Positions 7,887 through 15,634 of a DNA stretch of 64,000 bases are shown here, piece by piece; within the stretch, counting starts at the first letter, position 1; each line of letters starts with the position of its first letter. Below the pieces are notes generated by a model, which saw only the letters and a program-made list of their open reading frames with translations, was not told the origin of the DNA and searched no databases. Position numbers and translations under genes: made by a program. This stretch comes from Intrasporangiaceae bacterium URHB0013 (GTDB lineage: Bacteria; Actinomycetota; Actinomycetes; Actinomycetales; Dermatophilaceae), in assembly GCA_000620545.1 (NCBI GenBank), contig JIBA01000003.1:1-64000 (forward strand), in the 5' to 3' direction.

Positions 7887-8807
7887 TCAGGCGGCGGCCG
7901 AGCCGAGCTGGGCGTGGCCCTGGGCCACCTGCGACATGAACTCGTTCGTGTGGACGCGTAGCCCGATGAGGTCGATCCGCAGGGCACGGTCGCCCTTGAG
8001 GACGAGCGCGTTGGTGCGGAGGTTGTCGGCGGAGACCGCGAGCGCCCACCGGTGTTGGACCCCGTCGATCTCGACCACCAGGCCGTTGCGCCACCGGACG
8101 TCGAGGTAAGCCCGGCCGTGGTCGGTCTGGACCAGAACCTGCCGATCCGGCTCGGGAAGGCCGTGCGCGCGGCAGAGGCGGGCGAAGTCGAGCTCGCCCA
8201 GCGACTGCACGCCGAGTGCGATGTCCCGCACGACGCTTCTGACGAAGGCTCGGCGCCGCCGGCCACGCATGATCTTCGTCGTCCGCAACAGCTGCTGCGG
8301 GGTGGCGAGCCCTTGCTGGGCGGTCAGGAGCAGGATGAGGGCTGCCTGCCGGTCGCTCACCGCCCAGTGGGCGGCGCGGACAGCGGCCACGGCCGGACGC
8401 GTCCGCGGGATCCCGACTGAGAGCACCTCGTCAGGCACGCGTCGGATCACCTTGTGGGCAGCCACACCGGACGGCCAGTCCACACGCGCCGTATGGATGA
8501 CGGAGCAGTGGATGGCGGGATCGTCGAAATGCTCGAGGCCGGCGACCTGGAGGGCGGTGACACCGTCGACGGCGGCGACCCGGTCGCCGATCTCCCAGAC
8601 GGCACGCCACAGGAGCTCCTCACGTGTCAGTGGTCGCGTGTGCACCGCCACTGTGACGTCACCGTGGACCACCCATCGCTCCGACCGCACCTCGTGTGCG
8701 ACATGGCGTCGCTCGATGCCTGCCGACCGGAGCATCGCTCGCGACACCACACCGCCCTGCGGCTCTGCGAGCTCCCGCGCGAGTCGTCGCCGTTCTGGAC
8801 CTCTCAT
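7887..8807 (-). CDS. DUF559-type (Vsr-like) nuclease-domain protein with AbiEi-like N-terminus
   Basis: 306 residues. The N-terminal 80 residues resemble the winged-helix start of actinobacterial AbiEi-type proteins (GGVVSRAMLRSAGIERRHVA, ERWVVHGDVTVA). The C-terminal third is DUF559-like: SLGELDFARLCRAHGLPEP, then RAYLDVRWRNGLVVEIDG. The E...D...ExD arrangement (LDV and VVEIDG) fits a PD-(D/E)xK fold related to very-short-patch-repair endonuclease. Activity is not proven for this family. Proteins of this layout are common and unexplained in high-GC actinobacteria. Here the gene stands alone between two arrays of the same palindromic repeat, described separately. The start at 8807 is an ATG that gives the family-type N-terminus. 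Confidence 0.75.
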   Translation of the reverse strand: MRGPERRRLARELAEPQGGVVSRAMLRSAGIERRHVAHEVRSERWVVHGDVTVAVHTRPLTREELLWRAVWEIGDRVAAVDGVTALQVAGLEHFDDPAIHCSVIHTARVDWPSGVAAHKVIRRVPDEVLSVGIPRTRPAVAAVRAAHWAVSDRQAALILLLTAQQGLATPQQLLRTTKIMRGRRRRAFVRSVVRDIALGVQSLGELDFARLCRAHGLPEPDRQVLVQTDHGRAYLDVRWRNGLVVEIDGVQHRWALAVSADNLRTNALVLKGDRALRIDLIGLRVHTNEFMSQVAQGHAQLGSAAA

Positions 8808-8901
8808 GACATCCCACGGTCCCGCTGGCCGCGGGCCGATGCGAGCGGCATACGCAATCTGTGGAGGACGACACCACCTCCGCGCGGGGATGTGGACAGC
8901 C

Positions 8902-9234
8902 GGTTCGAGGTGATGACGCGACCGACATGGCTACCGAAATCACCTCGAACCGGGGGCACTGACCCGTGGGTCGAGGTGATGGCGACACTGACGTGGGTGC
9001 CGGGATCACCTCGAACCGGGGGCGCTGGTGAGGCGTCGAGGGTGTCGAGGTGATGGCGACACTGTCGTGTCGGTCGGGATCACCTCGAACCGGGGCCCTA
9101 GTGAGGCGTCGAGGGTGTCGAGGTGATGGGGACACTGTCGTGTCGGTCGGGATCACCTCGAACCGGGGCCCTAGTGAGGCGTCGAGGGTGTCGAGGTGAT
9201 GGTGACACTGACGTGGGTGCCGGGATCACCTCGA
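8902..9234. repeat. Array B: five palindromic units, 73-75 bp period, same core as array A
   Basis: Units lie at about 8902-8951, 8970-9017, 9045-9091, 9118-9164 and 9191-9234. Outer arms are (GGT)TCGAGGTGAT and ATCACCTCGA(ACC). The interior differs: some units carry CGACACTGTCGTGTCG, a nested stem, others ACACTGACGTGGGTGCC. Linkers in the last three units are near identical (GTGAGGCGTCGAGGGTG). The array lies upstream of the DUF559 gene and runs into the 3' end of the hydrolase gene, whose TGA stop (9226-9228) is inside the final right arm. No gene is visible in 8808-9225. Confidence 0.9.
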
Positions 9235-10077
9235 CGCGGGGGGTGTGAGGGAGCGGACCGTGGCGAGGACGGTCGCGAAGGCGGGGGCGGTCGGGTCGAT
9301 GACGGCGAAGTGGTCGGCTCCGGACACGACCTGCTCGGTCACGTCGCCCCCGGTCGCCTGCGCCCGCGCGACGTAGTCGTCGGCCACGCCGAGCGGCACG
9401 GTGTCGTCGTCGGCGCCGTTGACGAGTCGGACCGGCACCTTTGGCGGCAGCACCGACATCGGGTCGGCCGAGGTCCATGCAGTAGTCCCGGGACCAGACC
9501 CCACGAAGTCGCGTGTCGCGTCGGCACCGAGGTGCAGCCGGTCCGCCGCGCCGAGGTCGACGACCCCCGCCAGGGACACGACGCCGGCGATGCCTCGCTC
9601 GCGCGCCCAGGGCTGGCCGGCCGCCCAGGCGACGAGGTGACCCCCGGCGGAGTGGCCGACGAGGACGAGCGGGTGGGGCAGGTCGGACTGGGACGCGATC
9701 GAGGCGAGGAGGTCGCGCACGTCGTCGAGGGTCCCGGGGACGCCGCCACCCGGCATACCGACGCGGCGGTACTCGGCCACGGCGACGTGGAAACCGGCCG
9801 CCGCCAAGGCCCGAGCCTCGGGCAGCGCGTGCTCGCGGTCGTACTCCTTGCGCCAGAAGCCGCCGTGCACGACGACGACGGTGCCGGTCGCGGCCGGGGC
9901 GCCGTCAGCCGGGGGGATGACGTCGTAGACCTGCGCTGGGTCACTGCCGTAGGACCGCGTCGCGGCGCTCGCCGGGGACGTCGTCGAGGGGCTGCTCGTC
10001 ATGGGGGTCATGGTGTCACCAGCGCCACCGACGCACCCCGAGAGAGCCGTCGTGCCACTGAGTAGGGTGATGGCCAT
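9226..10077 (-). CDS. Alpha/beta hydrolase (esterase/kynurenine-formamidase-like), probable lipoprotein
   Basis: 283 residues from the ATG at 10077. The hydrolase core shows the oxyanion motif VVVVHGGFW, nucleophile elbow VGHSAGGHL (Ser), acid near NGADDDTVP and His in GADHFAVI, like BD-FAE or formamidase-type enzymes. The N-terminus MAITLLSGTTALSGC carries a lipobox (LSGC) but no positive charge. A GTG at 10098 (VRYSHWVMAITLL) would give a better lipoprotein signal but would overlap the divergent gene. The ATG shares bases with the ATG of the opposite-strand gene. The final codons TCG-AGG-TGA are a repeat arm of array B, so the original 3' end may have been altered. Confidence 0.75.
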   Translation of the reverse strand: MAITLLSGTTALSGCVGGAGDTMTPMTSSPSTTSPASAATRSYGSDPAQVYDVIPPADGAPAATGTVVVVHGGFWRKEYDREHALPEARALAAAGFHVAVAEYRRVGMPGGGVPGTLDDVRDLLASIASQSDLPHPLVLVGHSAGGHLVAWAAGQPWARERGIAGVVSLAGVVDLGAADRLHLGADATRDFVGSGPGTTAWTSADPMSVLPPKVPVRLVNGADDDTVPLGVADDYVARAQATGGDVTEQVVSGADHFAVIDPTAPAFATVLATVRSLTPPASR

Positions 10078-10231
10078 GACCCAGTGGGAATACCTCACCG
10101 CACCGCTCCTGATCCACAACACCAAGCAGATCCTCGACAACTTCGGGGCCGACGGGTGGGAGCTCGTCCAGATCGTCAACGGTCCCGACGGAACCAGCCT
10201 CGTCGCCTACTTTAAGCGCCCGAAGTCCTGA
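10076..10231 (+). CDS. DUF4177 small protein
   Basis: 51 residues. MTQWEYLTAPLL, ADGWELVQI and VAYFKRP are the typical WEY...GWELV...fKRP pattern of DUF4177. No function is established. It is 11 bp upstream of the RidA gene and on the same strand, so probably its operon partner; a small protein of this kind also precedes the RidA gene in mycobacteria. The ATG at 10076 overlaps head-to-head with the start of the hydrolase on the other strand. Confidence 0.82.
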   Translation: MTQWEYLTAPLLIHNTKQILDNFGADGWELVQIVNGPDGTSLVAYFKRPKS

Positions 10232-10242
10232 GGAGCCGCACC

Positions 10243-10707
10243 ATGTCTGCCGTCGAAGACCGCCTGTCCGAGCTCGGCCTCACCGTGCCCGAGGTCGCTC
10301 CGCCCGTCGCCGCCTACGTCCCCGTCGTCCGTGAGGGCGACCTCGTGTTCACCTCTGGGCAACTGCCCCTGGTCGACGGCTCCCTCGCCGCGACCGGCAA
10401 GGTTGGCGCCGAGGTCGACGCGGAGACCGCCAAGTCCCTCGCCGAGACGTGCGCGCTCAACGCGATCGCGGCCATCAAGTCGGAGGTCGGCGACCTCGAC
10501 ACGGTGACCCGTGTCGTCAAGGTCGTGGGCTTCGTCGCCTCCGACCCGGGCTTCACCGGCCAGCCCGGAGTCATCAACGGCGCGAGCGAGCTGCTCGTCA
10601 AGGCCTTCGGGGACAAGGGGATTCACGCCCGCTCGGCGGTCGGGGTCGCTGCGCTCCCGCTGGACGCGCCCGTCGAGGTCGAGGTCATCGTCTCCGTCGC
10701 CCGGTGA
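10243..10707 (+). CDS. RidA/YjgF-family protein (Rv3678c-type)
   Basis: 154 residues. It has the YjgF/RidA fold pattern: FTSGQLPLVDGSL near residue 40, then CALNAIAAIKSEVG, VVKVVGFVAS, and a C-terminal RSAVGVAALPLDAPVEVEVI. Canonical RidA enzymes hydrolyse reactive imines and enamines from amino-acid metabolism using an Arg in this last motif (RSAVGV here). This one belongs to the longer actinobacterial subgroup, for which activity is not established. The next gene (NUDIX) follows 40 bp downstream on the same strand. Confidence 0.85.
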   Translation: MSAVEDRLSELGLTVPEVAPPVAAYVPVVREGDLVFTSGQLPLVDGSLAATGKVGAEVDAETAKSLAETCALNAIAAIKSEVGDLDTVTRVVKVVGFVASDPGFTGQPGVINGASELLVKAFGDKGIHARSAVGVAALPLDAPVEVEVIVSVAR

Positions 10708-10747
10708 CGGCACGGGGAGGTCGAGTGAGAGGGAGGTGACCGGCGCC

Positions 10748-11587
10748 ATGGGTCGCCAGTTCCCCCTGACCACCACGCCCGGCATCTCCGACGCGGCCAG
10801 TCGCTGGCTGGCGGGGGAGCGCTGGGACGAGGCGGAGCCTCGCCGAGCCAGCACCGTGATGCTCGTGCGCGACGGGGTCGCCGTCGGGTCCGGTCCCGAG
10901 GTCTTCATGCTTCGGCGCGTCTCCGGGATGGACTTCGCGCCGAGCATGATGGTCTTCCCGGGCGGCTCCGTCGACGAGCGCGACGGTGACGTCGACCTGC
11001 CCTGGGCCGGTCCCTCGCCGTCCGAGTGGGCCGACCGCCTCGGCTGCTCGCCCGCCGAGGCCCAGATGTACGTCGCCGCCGCGATCCGTGAGGTCTTCGA
11101 GGAGTGCGGGGTGCTGCTCGCGAGCCCGTCGGCGGGCGGACCGCTCGCGATGGCCGACGGACCCGAGTGGCTCGACATTCGTCTCGCCCTCGTCGACCGC
11201 CGGCTCTCCCTCGCTGAGGTGCTCCTCGACAAGGACCTCGTCCTGCGCTCGGACCTCGTCGTCGCCAAGGCGCACTGGCTGACCCCGGTCTTCGAGCCGC
11301 GCCGCTACGACACGTGGTTCTTCGCCGCCCTCATGCCGCCCTTCCAGGTCGCCGACGGCGAGACCACCGAGGCCGACCAGGCCACGTGGGTGGTGCCCGA
11401 CGAGCTCCTGCGAGCGTATGCCGCCGGGTCGGCTCTCATGCTGCCGCCGACGGTCATGTGCGTGGAGGCGATCCGCGACGCGGCTTGTGCCGCAGACGTC
11501 GTCGTGCACAGCGAGTCCCTGCCGCTCGTCATGCCGGAGGTCGTCGACGGCCCCGACGGTCCGGCCATGGCCATCGTCGAGCGATGA
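10748..11587 (+). CDS. NUDIX hydrolase (NUDT19-like)
   Basis: 279 residues. The NUDIX box is split as in larger members: MMVFPGGSVDERD followed by AAAIREVFEECGVLLA (RExxEExGx core). The N-terminus ASTVMLVRDG and VFMLRRVSGMDFAP resemble NUDT19/RP2-type acyl-CoA or nucleotide diphosphatases. It would act on a diphosphate-linked metabolite in the cytoplasm, with Mg bound by the box glutamates. The ATG at 10748 follows GGGAGGTGACC. It lies between the RidA and MBL-fold genes, all in the same direction and probably co-transcribed. Confidence 0.85.
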   Translation: MGRQFPLTTTPGISDAASRWLAGERWDEAEPRRASTVMLVRDGVAVGSGPEVFMLRRVSGMDFAPSMMVFPGGSVDERDGDVDLPWAGPSPSEWADRLGCSPAEAQMYVAAAIREVFEECGVLLASPSAGGPLAMADGPEWLDIRLALVDRRLSLAEVLLDKDLVLRSDLVVAKAHWLTPVFEPRRYDTWFFAALMPPFQVADGETTEADQATWVVPDELLRAYAAGSALMLPPTVMCVEAIRDAACAADVVVHSESLPLVMPEVVDGPDGPAMAIVER

Positions 11588-11614
11588 GCCACCGGACGGT
11601 CTGGTGACAAGCCG

Positions 11615-12412
11615 GTGAGGGGCGCGGAGGCCGACCCGGGCTGGCGCGGCGGCGTGACGAGCGAGCGCGCCGAGTGCGTGCTGTGCCCGAACCCCTCGCC
11701 GATGACCCTGGACGGCACCAACACGTGGCTGCTCGCCGAGCCGGGGTCCGATGACGTCGTCGTCGTCGACCCTGGCCCGCTCGACGAGGGACATCTGGAT
11801 AACGTGCTGCGGCACGTCGCCGAGTCCGGCCGGCGGGTCGCGCTGACGCTGCTCACGCACGGCCACGACGACCACGCCGAGAGCGCCGACCGCTTCCACG
11901 AGCTCACCGGGGCGCCGGTCCGGGCCTTCGGACGCGGCCACGACGACCTCTGGGCAGGCGAGACCATCCGGGTCGGCGGCCTCGAGGTCCTCGCCGTCGA
12001 GACACCGGGTCACACGAGCGACTCGTTCTCGTTCGTCCTCCCCGCCGACAACACGCTCCTCACCGGCGACACGATCCTCGGTCGCGGCACGACCGTCGTC
12101 GCCTGGCCCGACGGCAGCCTCGAGTCCTACCTCGCCTCGCTCGACCGCATCGAGGCCCTGACCCGGGCCGGCGACGTCACCAGCCTGCTCCCCGGTCACG
12201 GACCGTTCGTCGCCGACGCGGCCGCCACCGTGACCTTCTACCTGTCGCACCGGGCCGAACGGCTGGACCAGGTCCGCGACGCGGTCGCCCGGGGTGCGCA
12301 GACGGCATACGCCGTCGTGGAGCAGGTGTATGCCGACGTGCCACGGAGCGTCTGGCCCGCGGCCGAGCTGTCGGTACAGGCCCAGCTCGAGTACCTGCGC
12401 ACCCGACCCTGA
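11615..12412 (+). CDS. MBL-fold metallohydrolase (Rv3677c-type, LACTB2-like)
   Basis: 265 residues. The zinc site motif THGHDDH (H82, H84, D86, H87) is complete, followed by VETPGHTSDS, TLLTGDTILG and the C-terminal LPGHGP, matching the metallo-beta-lactamase fold of LACTB2/glyoxalase-II-like enzymes. LACTB2-type proteins are reported as RNases, but the substrate cannot be read from sequence. Start is GTG at 11615. The C-terminal winged-helix-like region (QTAYAVVEQVYADVP, AELSVQAQLEYL) is typical of this subgroup. Same operon direction as the NUDIX gene. Confidence 0.87.
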   Translation: MRGAEADPGWRGGVTSERAECVLCPNPSPMTLDGTNTWLLAEPGSDDVVVVDPGPLDEGHLDNVLRHVAESGRRVALTLLTHGHDDHAESADRFHELTGAPVRAFGRGHDDLWAGETIRVGGLEVLAVETPGHTSDSFSFVLPADNTLLTGDTILGRGTTVVAWPDGSLESYLASLDRIEALTRAGDVTSLLPGHGPFVADAAATVTFYLSHRAERLDQVRDAVARGAQTAYAVVEQVYADVPRSVWPAAELSVQAQLEYLRTRP

Positions 12413-12434
12413 ACCGGCTGAGACACTGGGGCCC

Positions 12435-13094
12435 ATGACACCCGGGACAGCCGAGCTCGCCGCGGCAGCGGTAGCCCTCGTCGGCGACCGCCGCCGGGTC
12501 GTCCTCGGCATCGCCGGGTCGCCGGGCGCGGGCAAGTCCACGCTGGCCGAGGCGCTCGTCGACGCCGTCGGTGGTCGTGAGGGCGAGGACTGGGTCGCAC
12601 ACGTGCCGATGGACGGCTTCCACCTCGCTGACGCCCAGCTCGACCGCCTCGGGTTGCGCTCCCGCAAGGGGGCGCCGGACACCTTCGATGCCGACGGCTA
12701 CGCCCACCTGCTCCACCGCGTGATGAGCGAGCCCGACGCCCCGATCTATGCGCCCGGCTTCGACCGGACGCTCGAGCAGCCTTTGGCCGCAGCGATGGTC
12801 GTGCCCCCTGCGGCACGACTCGTCGTCACGGAGGGCAACTACCTGCTGCATCCCGACCAGCGCTGGCAGCGGGTCCGCGAGCAGCTCACCGAGGTCTGGT
12901 TCGTGTCGACCGACGACGACCTGCGCCGGTCATGGCTGGTCGAGAGACACGTGACCTTCGGCAAACGGCCGGAGGCGGCGCTGGCGTGGGTCGAGCAGGT
13001 CGACGAGGCCAATGCGGTCCTCGTCGCTGCCGCTGCCCATCGCGCCGATCGGATCGTCGTCAACGGTCCCGGCGGCTGGGTCCTCACCGGTTGA
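12435..13094 (+). CDS. P-loop nucleoside/pantothenate-kinase-like protein
   Basis: 219 residues. VVLGIAGSPGAGKSTLAEAL is a Walker A, followed by VPMDGFHLADAQL (the D-G-FH motif of PanK, uridine and YggC-like kinases), YAPGFDRTLEQPL and TEGNYLLHPDQRW. These define the uridine kinase/PanK-like superfamily. The likely substrate is a sugar, nucleoside or pantothenate-like alcohol; sequence does not decide which. It follows the MBL-fold gene by 22 bp and converges on crp. Confidence 0.82.
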   Translation: MTPGTAELAAAAVALVGDRRRVVLGIAGSPGAGKSTLAEALVDAVGGREGEDWVAHVPMDGFHLADAQLDRLGLRSRKGAPDTFDADGYAHLLHRVMSEPDAPIYAPGFDRTLEQPLAAAMVVPPAARLVVTEGNYLLHPDQRWQRVREQLTEVWFVSTDDDLRRSWLVERHVTFGKRPEAALAWVEQVDEANAVLVAAAAHRADRIVVNGPGGWVLTG

Positions 13095-13159
13095 GATGTT
13101 CGCGTCGTGGCCCTTGCCGCGCGTGGGCGACGTTGCGCTTCAGGGGATCTCGCGCGAGG

Positions 13160-13837
13160 TCAGCGAGCGCGGCGCTTGAGCCGCTCGACGTCCTGCAGCA
13201 GCACGGCGCGGGCTTCGAGCCGGAGCCAGCCACGTGTCGCGAAGTCGGCGAGGGCCTTGTTGACCGTCTCGCGGGAGGCGCCGACGAGCTGTGCGAGCTC
13301 CTCCTGCGTGAGGTCGTGCGAGACCATGATGCCGCCCTCGACCGGGCGACCGAAGCGCTCGGAGAGGTCGAGCAGGGCCTTGGCGACGCGGCCCGGGACG
13401 TCGGTGAACACGAGATCGGCGAGGTGCGCGTTGGTGCGGCGCAGGCGCTGGGCCAACGCAGCGAGCAGGGCCTTGGACACCTCTGGGCGGCCCGTGAGGA
13501 TCGCGGTGAGCGAGTCGTTGCCGAGGCCGAGCAGCTGCGTCTCGGCGACGGCCGTGGCCGTCATCGTGCGGGGGCCCGGATCGAAGAGACTGAGCTCGCC
13601 GAACATCTCGCCGGGGCCGAGGATCGCGACGAGGTTCTCACGGCCGTCGGGGCTGGTGCGGCCGAGCTTGATCTTGCCCTCGGCGATGACGTAGAGCGCG
13701 TCACCCCGGTCGCCCTCGTGGAACAGCACGTCGCCGCGCTCCATGTGTGACCGGCTCATCTCCGACTGCAGCGCGGAGGCCGCTTCGTCGTCCAGAGCCT
13801 TGAACAGGGGCGCACGCCTCACCACGTCGAGATCCAC
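13160..13837 (-). CDS. crp: Crp/Fnr-family cAMP-dependent regulator (Crp/GlxR)
   Basis: 225 residues, the length of actinobacterial Crp (Rv3676) and GlxR. The cyclic-nucleotide-binding domain has FHEGDRGDALYVIAEG and the phosphate cassette FGELSLFDPGPRTMTA (about 79-94). A dimer helix follows and then the HTH LTQEELAQLVGASRETVNKA (about 174-193). It is a global regulator in the cytoplasm. Synteny with nth, the MBL-fold gene, RidA and WhiB4 supports orthology to Rv3676. A tandem ten-base repeat lies about 100-160 bp upstream of its start. Confidence 0.93.
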   Translation of the reverse strand: MDLDVVRRAPLFKALDDEAASALQSEMSRSHMERGDVLFHEGDRGDALYVIAEGKIKLGRTSPDGRENLVAILGPGEMFGELSLFDPGPRTMTATAVAETQLLGLGNDSLTAILTGRPEVSKALLAALAQRLRRTNAHLADLVFTDVPGRVAKALLDLSERFGRPVEGGIMVSHDLTQEELAQLVGASRETVNKALADFATRGWLRLEARAVLLQDVERLKRRAR

Positions 13838-13936
13838 GGGGTCAGTGTGCCACGTCGACTCCGCCGGTGCCCCGCCACCACAGGCGGTTCGCGCTGTGGT
13901 CCAGGACTCGTCCGGGACTGCCCAGGCAGTGCCCGC

Positions 13937-13999
13937 GACTCGGTCTCGACTCGGTCTCGACTCGGCTCGACTCGGCTCGACTCGGCTCGACTCGGCCTC
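13937..13999. repeat. Tandem CTCGACTCGG-type decamer repeat upstream of crp
   Basis: About six copies of a 10-11 bp unit (CTCGACTCGG with GT or G spacers) run head to tail. They lie between the stop of the DUF1989 gene and the crp start, in the only space available for a crp promoter. Repeat number may vary between strains by slippage. Confidence 0.8.
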
Positions 14000-14006
14000 G
14001 GCCTGC

Positions 14007-14693
14007 TCAGTCGTCGACGCGGTAGTCGATCGGCTTGCACACGCCGTTGTTGGACTTCTCGGCCGAGCACGCGGTCAGTCCGACGACGAGGTCGGCCTCG
14101 GCGCGCAGGACGAACCGGTCCCCGGCGCGCGAGGTCGGCGGGTCGATGTGCAGCTCACCGTCGCGCTCGGCCCAGACGTTCATGAAGATGTTGAGCGTCG
14201 TCGAGATGCGGTCCGGGTCCACGCCGAAGCGCGCCATGTTCGTGGCGAGGTTCTCGAAGCAGCTCGGGTGGTAGGCGCCCTCGAACTCGGGGTAGAGCAG
14301 GTCGAAGGTCTGCTGCGAGCAGGGCGTGAGGAGCAGGTCGTGGTGCCCGCACGTGTCCTCGAGGACGGTCGCCATCGGCCGGCTGCGGTTGCTGTAGAGC
14401 ACGCTGCCCGTCGTCACAGCGGTCGAGTTGGCATAGTCGATCGTGCGACCCGAGCTCAGCCACTCGTCGTGGTCCTCGTCCATGACGGCGAAGAAGTCGC
14501 TGACCTGCTCGCCCGTCGGGTCGACGACCGTCAGCCGCTGGCCGGCGCGCAGGATGAAGGCCGTGCCGGTCTGGGGGGCGAGCCTCGTCAGGTCCATGGC
14601 GGCACGGTGGCCGCCCTCGGGCTGGAGCACCGGCCCGCCGGGACCGAAGAGCCGGTTGGTCGTGCCGAGTGCGGCGTCCTGCGAGATCGTCAT
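14007..14693 (-). CDS. DUF1989 / urea-carboxylase-associated family protein
   Basis: 228 residues. Typical motifs are FILRAGQRLTVVDPTGEQVSD, the RTIDYANSTAVTTG segment, TCGHHDLLLTPCS and CHPSCFENL-like YHPSCFENLATN, plus a Cys near the C-terminus (GVCKPIDYRVDD). Family members include the CgdA/CgdB subunits of carboxyguanidine deiminase, part of guanidine degradation. No carboxylase gene is present here. Instead the gene overlaps by ATGA the YcgG-family gene upstream, so it likely acts on the product or substrate of that enzyme. Exact reaction unknown. Confidence 0.82.
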   Translation of the reverse strand: MTISQDAALGTTNRLFGPGGPVLQPEGGHRAAMDLTRLAPQTGTAFILRAGQRLTVVDPTGEQVSDFFAVMDEDHDEWLSSGRTIDYANSTAVTTGSVLYSNRSRPMATVLEDTCGHHDLLLTPCSQQTFDLLYPEFEGAYHPSCFENLATNMARFGVDPDRISTTLNIFMNVWAERDGELHIDPPTSRAGDRFVLRAEADLVVGLTACSAEKSNNGVCKPIDYRVDD

Positions 14694-15499
14694 TCGTCTT
14701 CCCCTGGGTGGTCGGTGGTGGTCGGGTGGGCGTGCTCGTGCACCTCCAGCGGCGGCTCCCAGCCGGGAGCGTGACGGCGGCCGGAGTACTGCAGTGCCTC
14801 GGTGCTGGCACCGTGGTCGGCGACCATCGGGTTGATGAAGCCCTGGAGGTCCGTGTCGCGTCGGCGGATCGTCGTGCGCATCCCGTCGAACCTGCCCTCG
14901 GCGCGAAGCCGCTCGAACTGGTCGTGCGGGTTGAAGACGAGCGTCGGCAGGGGCGCGCGGCGGGCCACGCGCGACGCAGCGGGGTGCAGTCCGACGATGA
15001 AGTACGCCGTGCCGCCCGCGCTGAAGGCGAAGTGCGGGTCGTTGGGGTCGGCGCCCACGCCGTCGGCCCATGACTGGTCGTCCGCGTCGTGCAGGCGCTG
15101 GAGCAGCCCGAAGAGGGACGCCTCGAAAGCGGCCTCGTCCGTCGGCAGCGGCCCACGGAAGGTCGCGATGAACGAGTGGAAGCCGCTCTCGCCCTCGATC
15201 GACCGGGCGAACGCCTCGAGCCGTCGGAGCAGCTCCCCCGGGACGTCGGGGCCGGTCATGTCGTCGAGGACGACGTGGGCGACACTGCCGCGGCGGAAGA
15301 CCGACTTGGCCCCGAGGCAGGGGAACTCGGCATGCGTCACCATCAGCTCGAGGGCGCGGACGACGTCGTCGTCGGACGCGTGGGCCAGGTCCATGTCGGC
15401 GAGCAGCCCCAGGGTCGTCTCGAGCCCATTGCCCTCGCTCGCGTGCAGCCGGGCAGCCGTCGGCGGCGTGGGCGCTCCGGTGCGCGTATTCGTTGACAT
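14690..15499 (-). CDS. YqcI/YcgG-family (GntA-like) putative heme-dependent oxygenase
   Basis: 269 residues. [13 protein letters not shown] near residue 68, [52 protein letters not shown] and [15 protein letters not shown] are the signature blocks of YqcI/YcgG proteins, in the expected order. The characterised member GntA is a heme-dependent N-hydroxylase of a guanidine group in guanitoxin biosynthesis. The tail is His-rich ([11 protein letters not shown]). I chose the ATG at 15499; the open frame further upstream is antisense to nth. First gene of a two-gene operon with DUF1989, divergent from nth. The role is inferred: oxidation of a guanidine or amine compound. Confidence 0.8.
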   Translation of the reverse strand: MSTNTRTGAPTPPTAARLHASEGNGLETTLGLLADMDLAHASDDDVVRALELMVTHAEFPCLGAKSVFRRGSVAHVVLDDMTGPDVPGELLRRLEAFARSIEGESGFHSFIATFRGPLPTDEAAFEASLFGLLQRLHDADDQSWADGVGADPNDPHFAFSAGGTAYFIVGLHPAASRVARRAPLPTLVFNPHDQFERLRAEGRFDGMRTTIRRRDTDLQGFINPMVADHGASTEALQYSGRRHAPGWEPPLEVHEHAHPTTTDHPGEDE

Positions 15500-15634
15500 G
15501 TCGGACTCCTCCCGTGCAGGCAGGACGTACCCACCTCGGGTTCCCTTCACGCGCAACCCTGGACAGCCGGCCCACAGACGGTGGCGGAGGTGGCGGACGG
15601 TGGCTGGCGGCGGGACCCAGCCCGGCGGCATACA

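Noticed and set aside
7548-9234. Arrays A and B as a CRISPR locus
   Set aside because: Units are inverted-arm hairpins with nearly constant interiors. There are no unique spacers, no leader and no cas genes.
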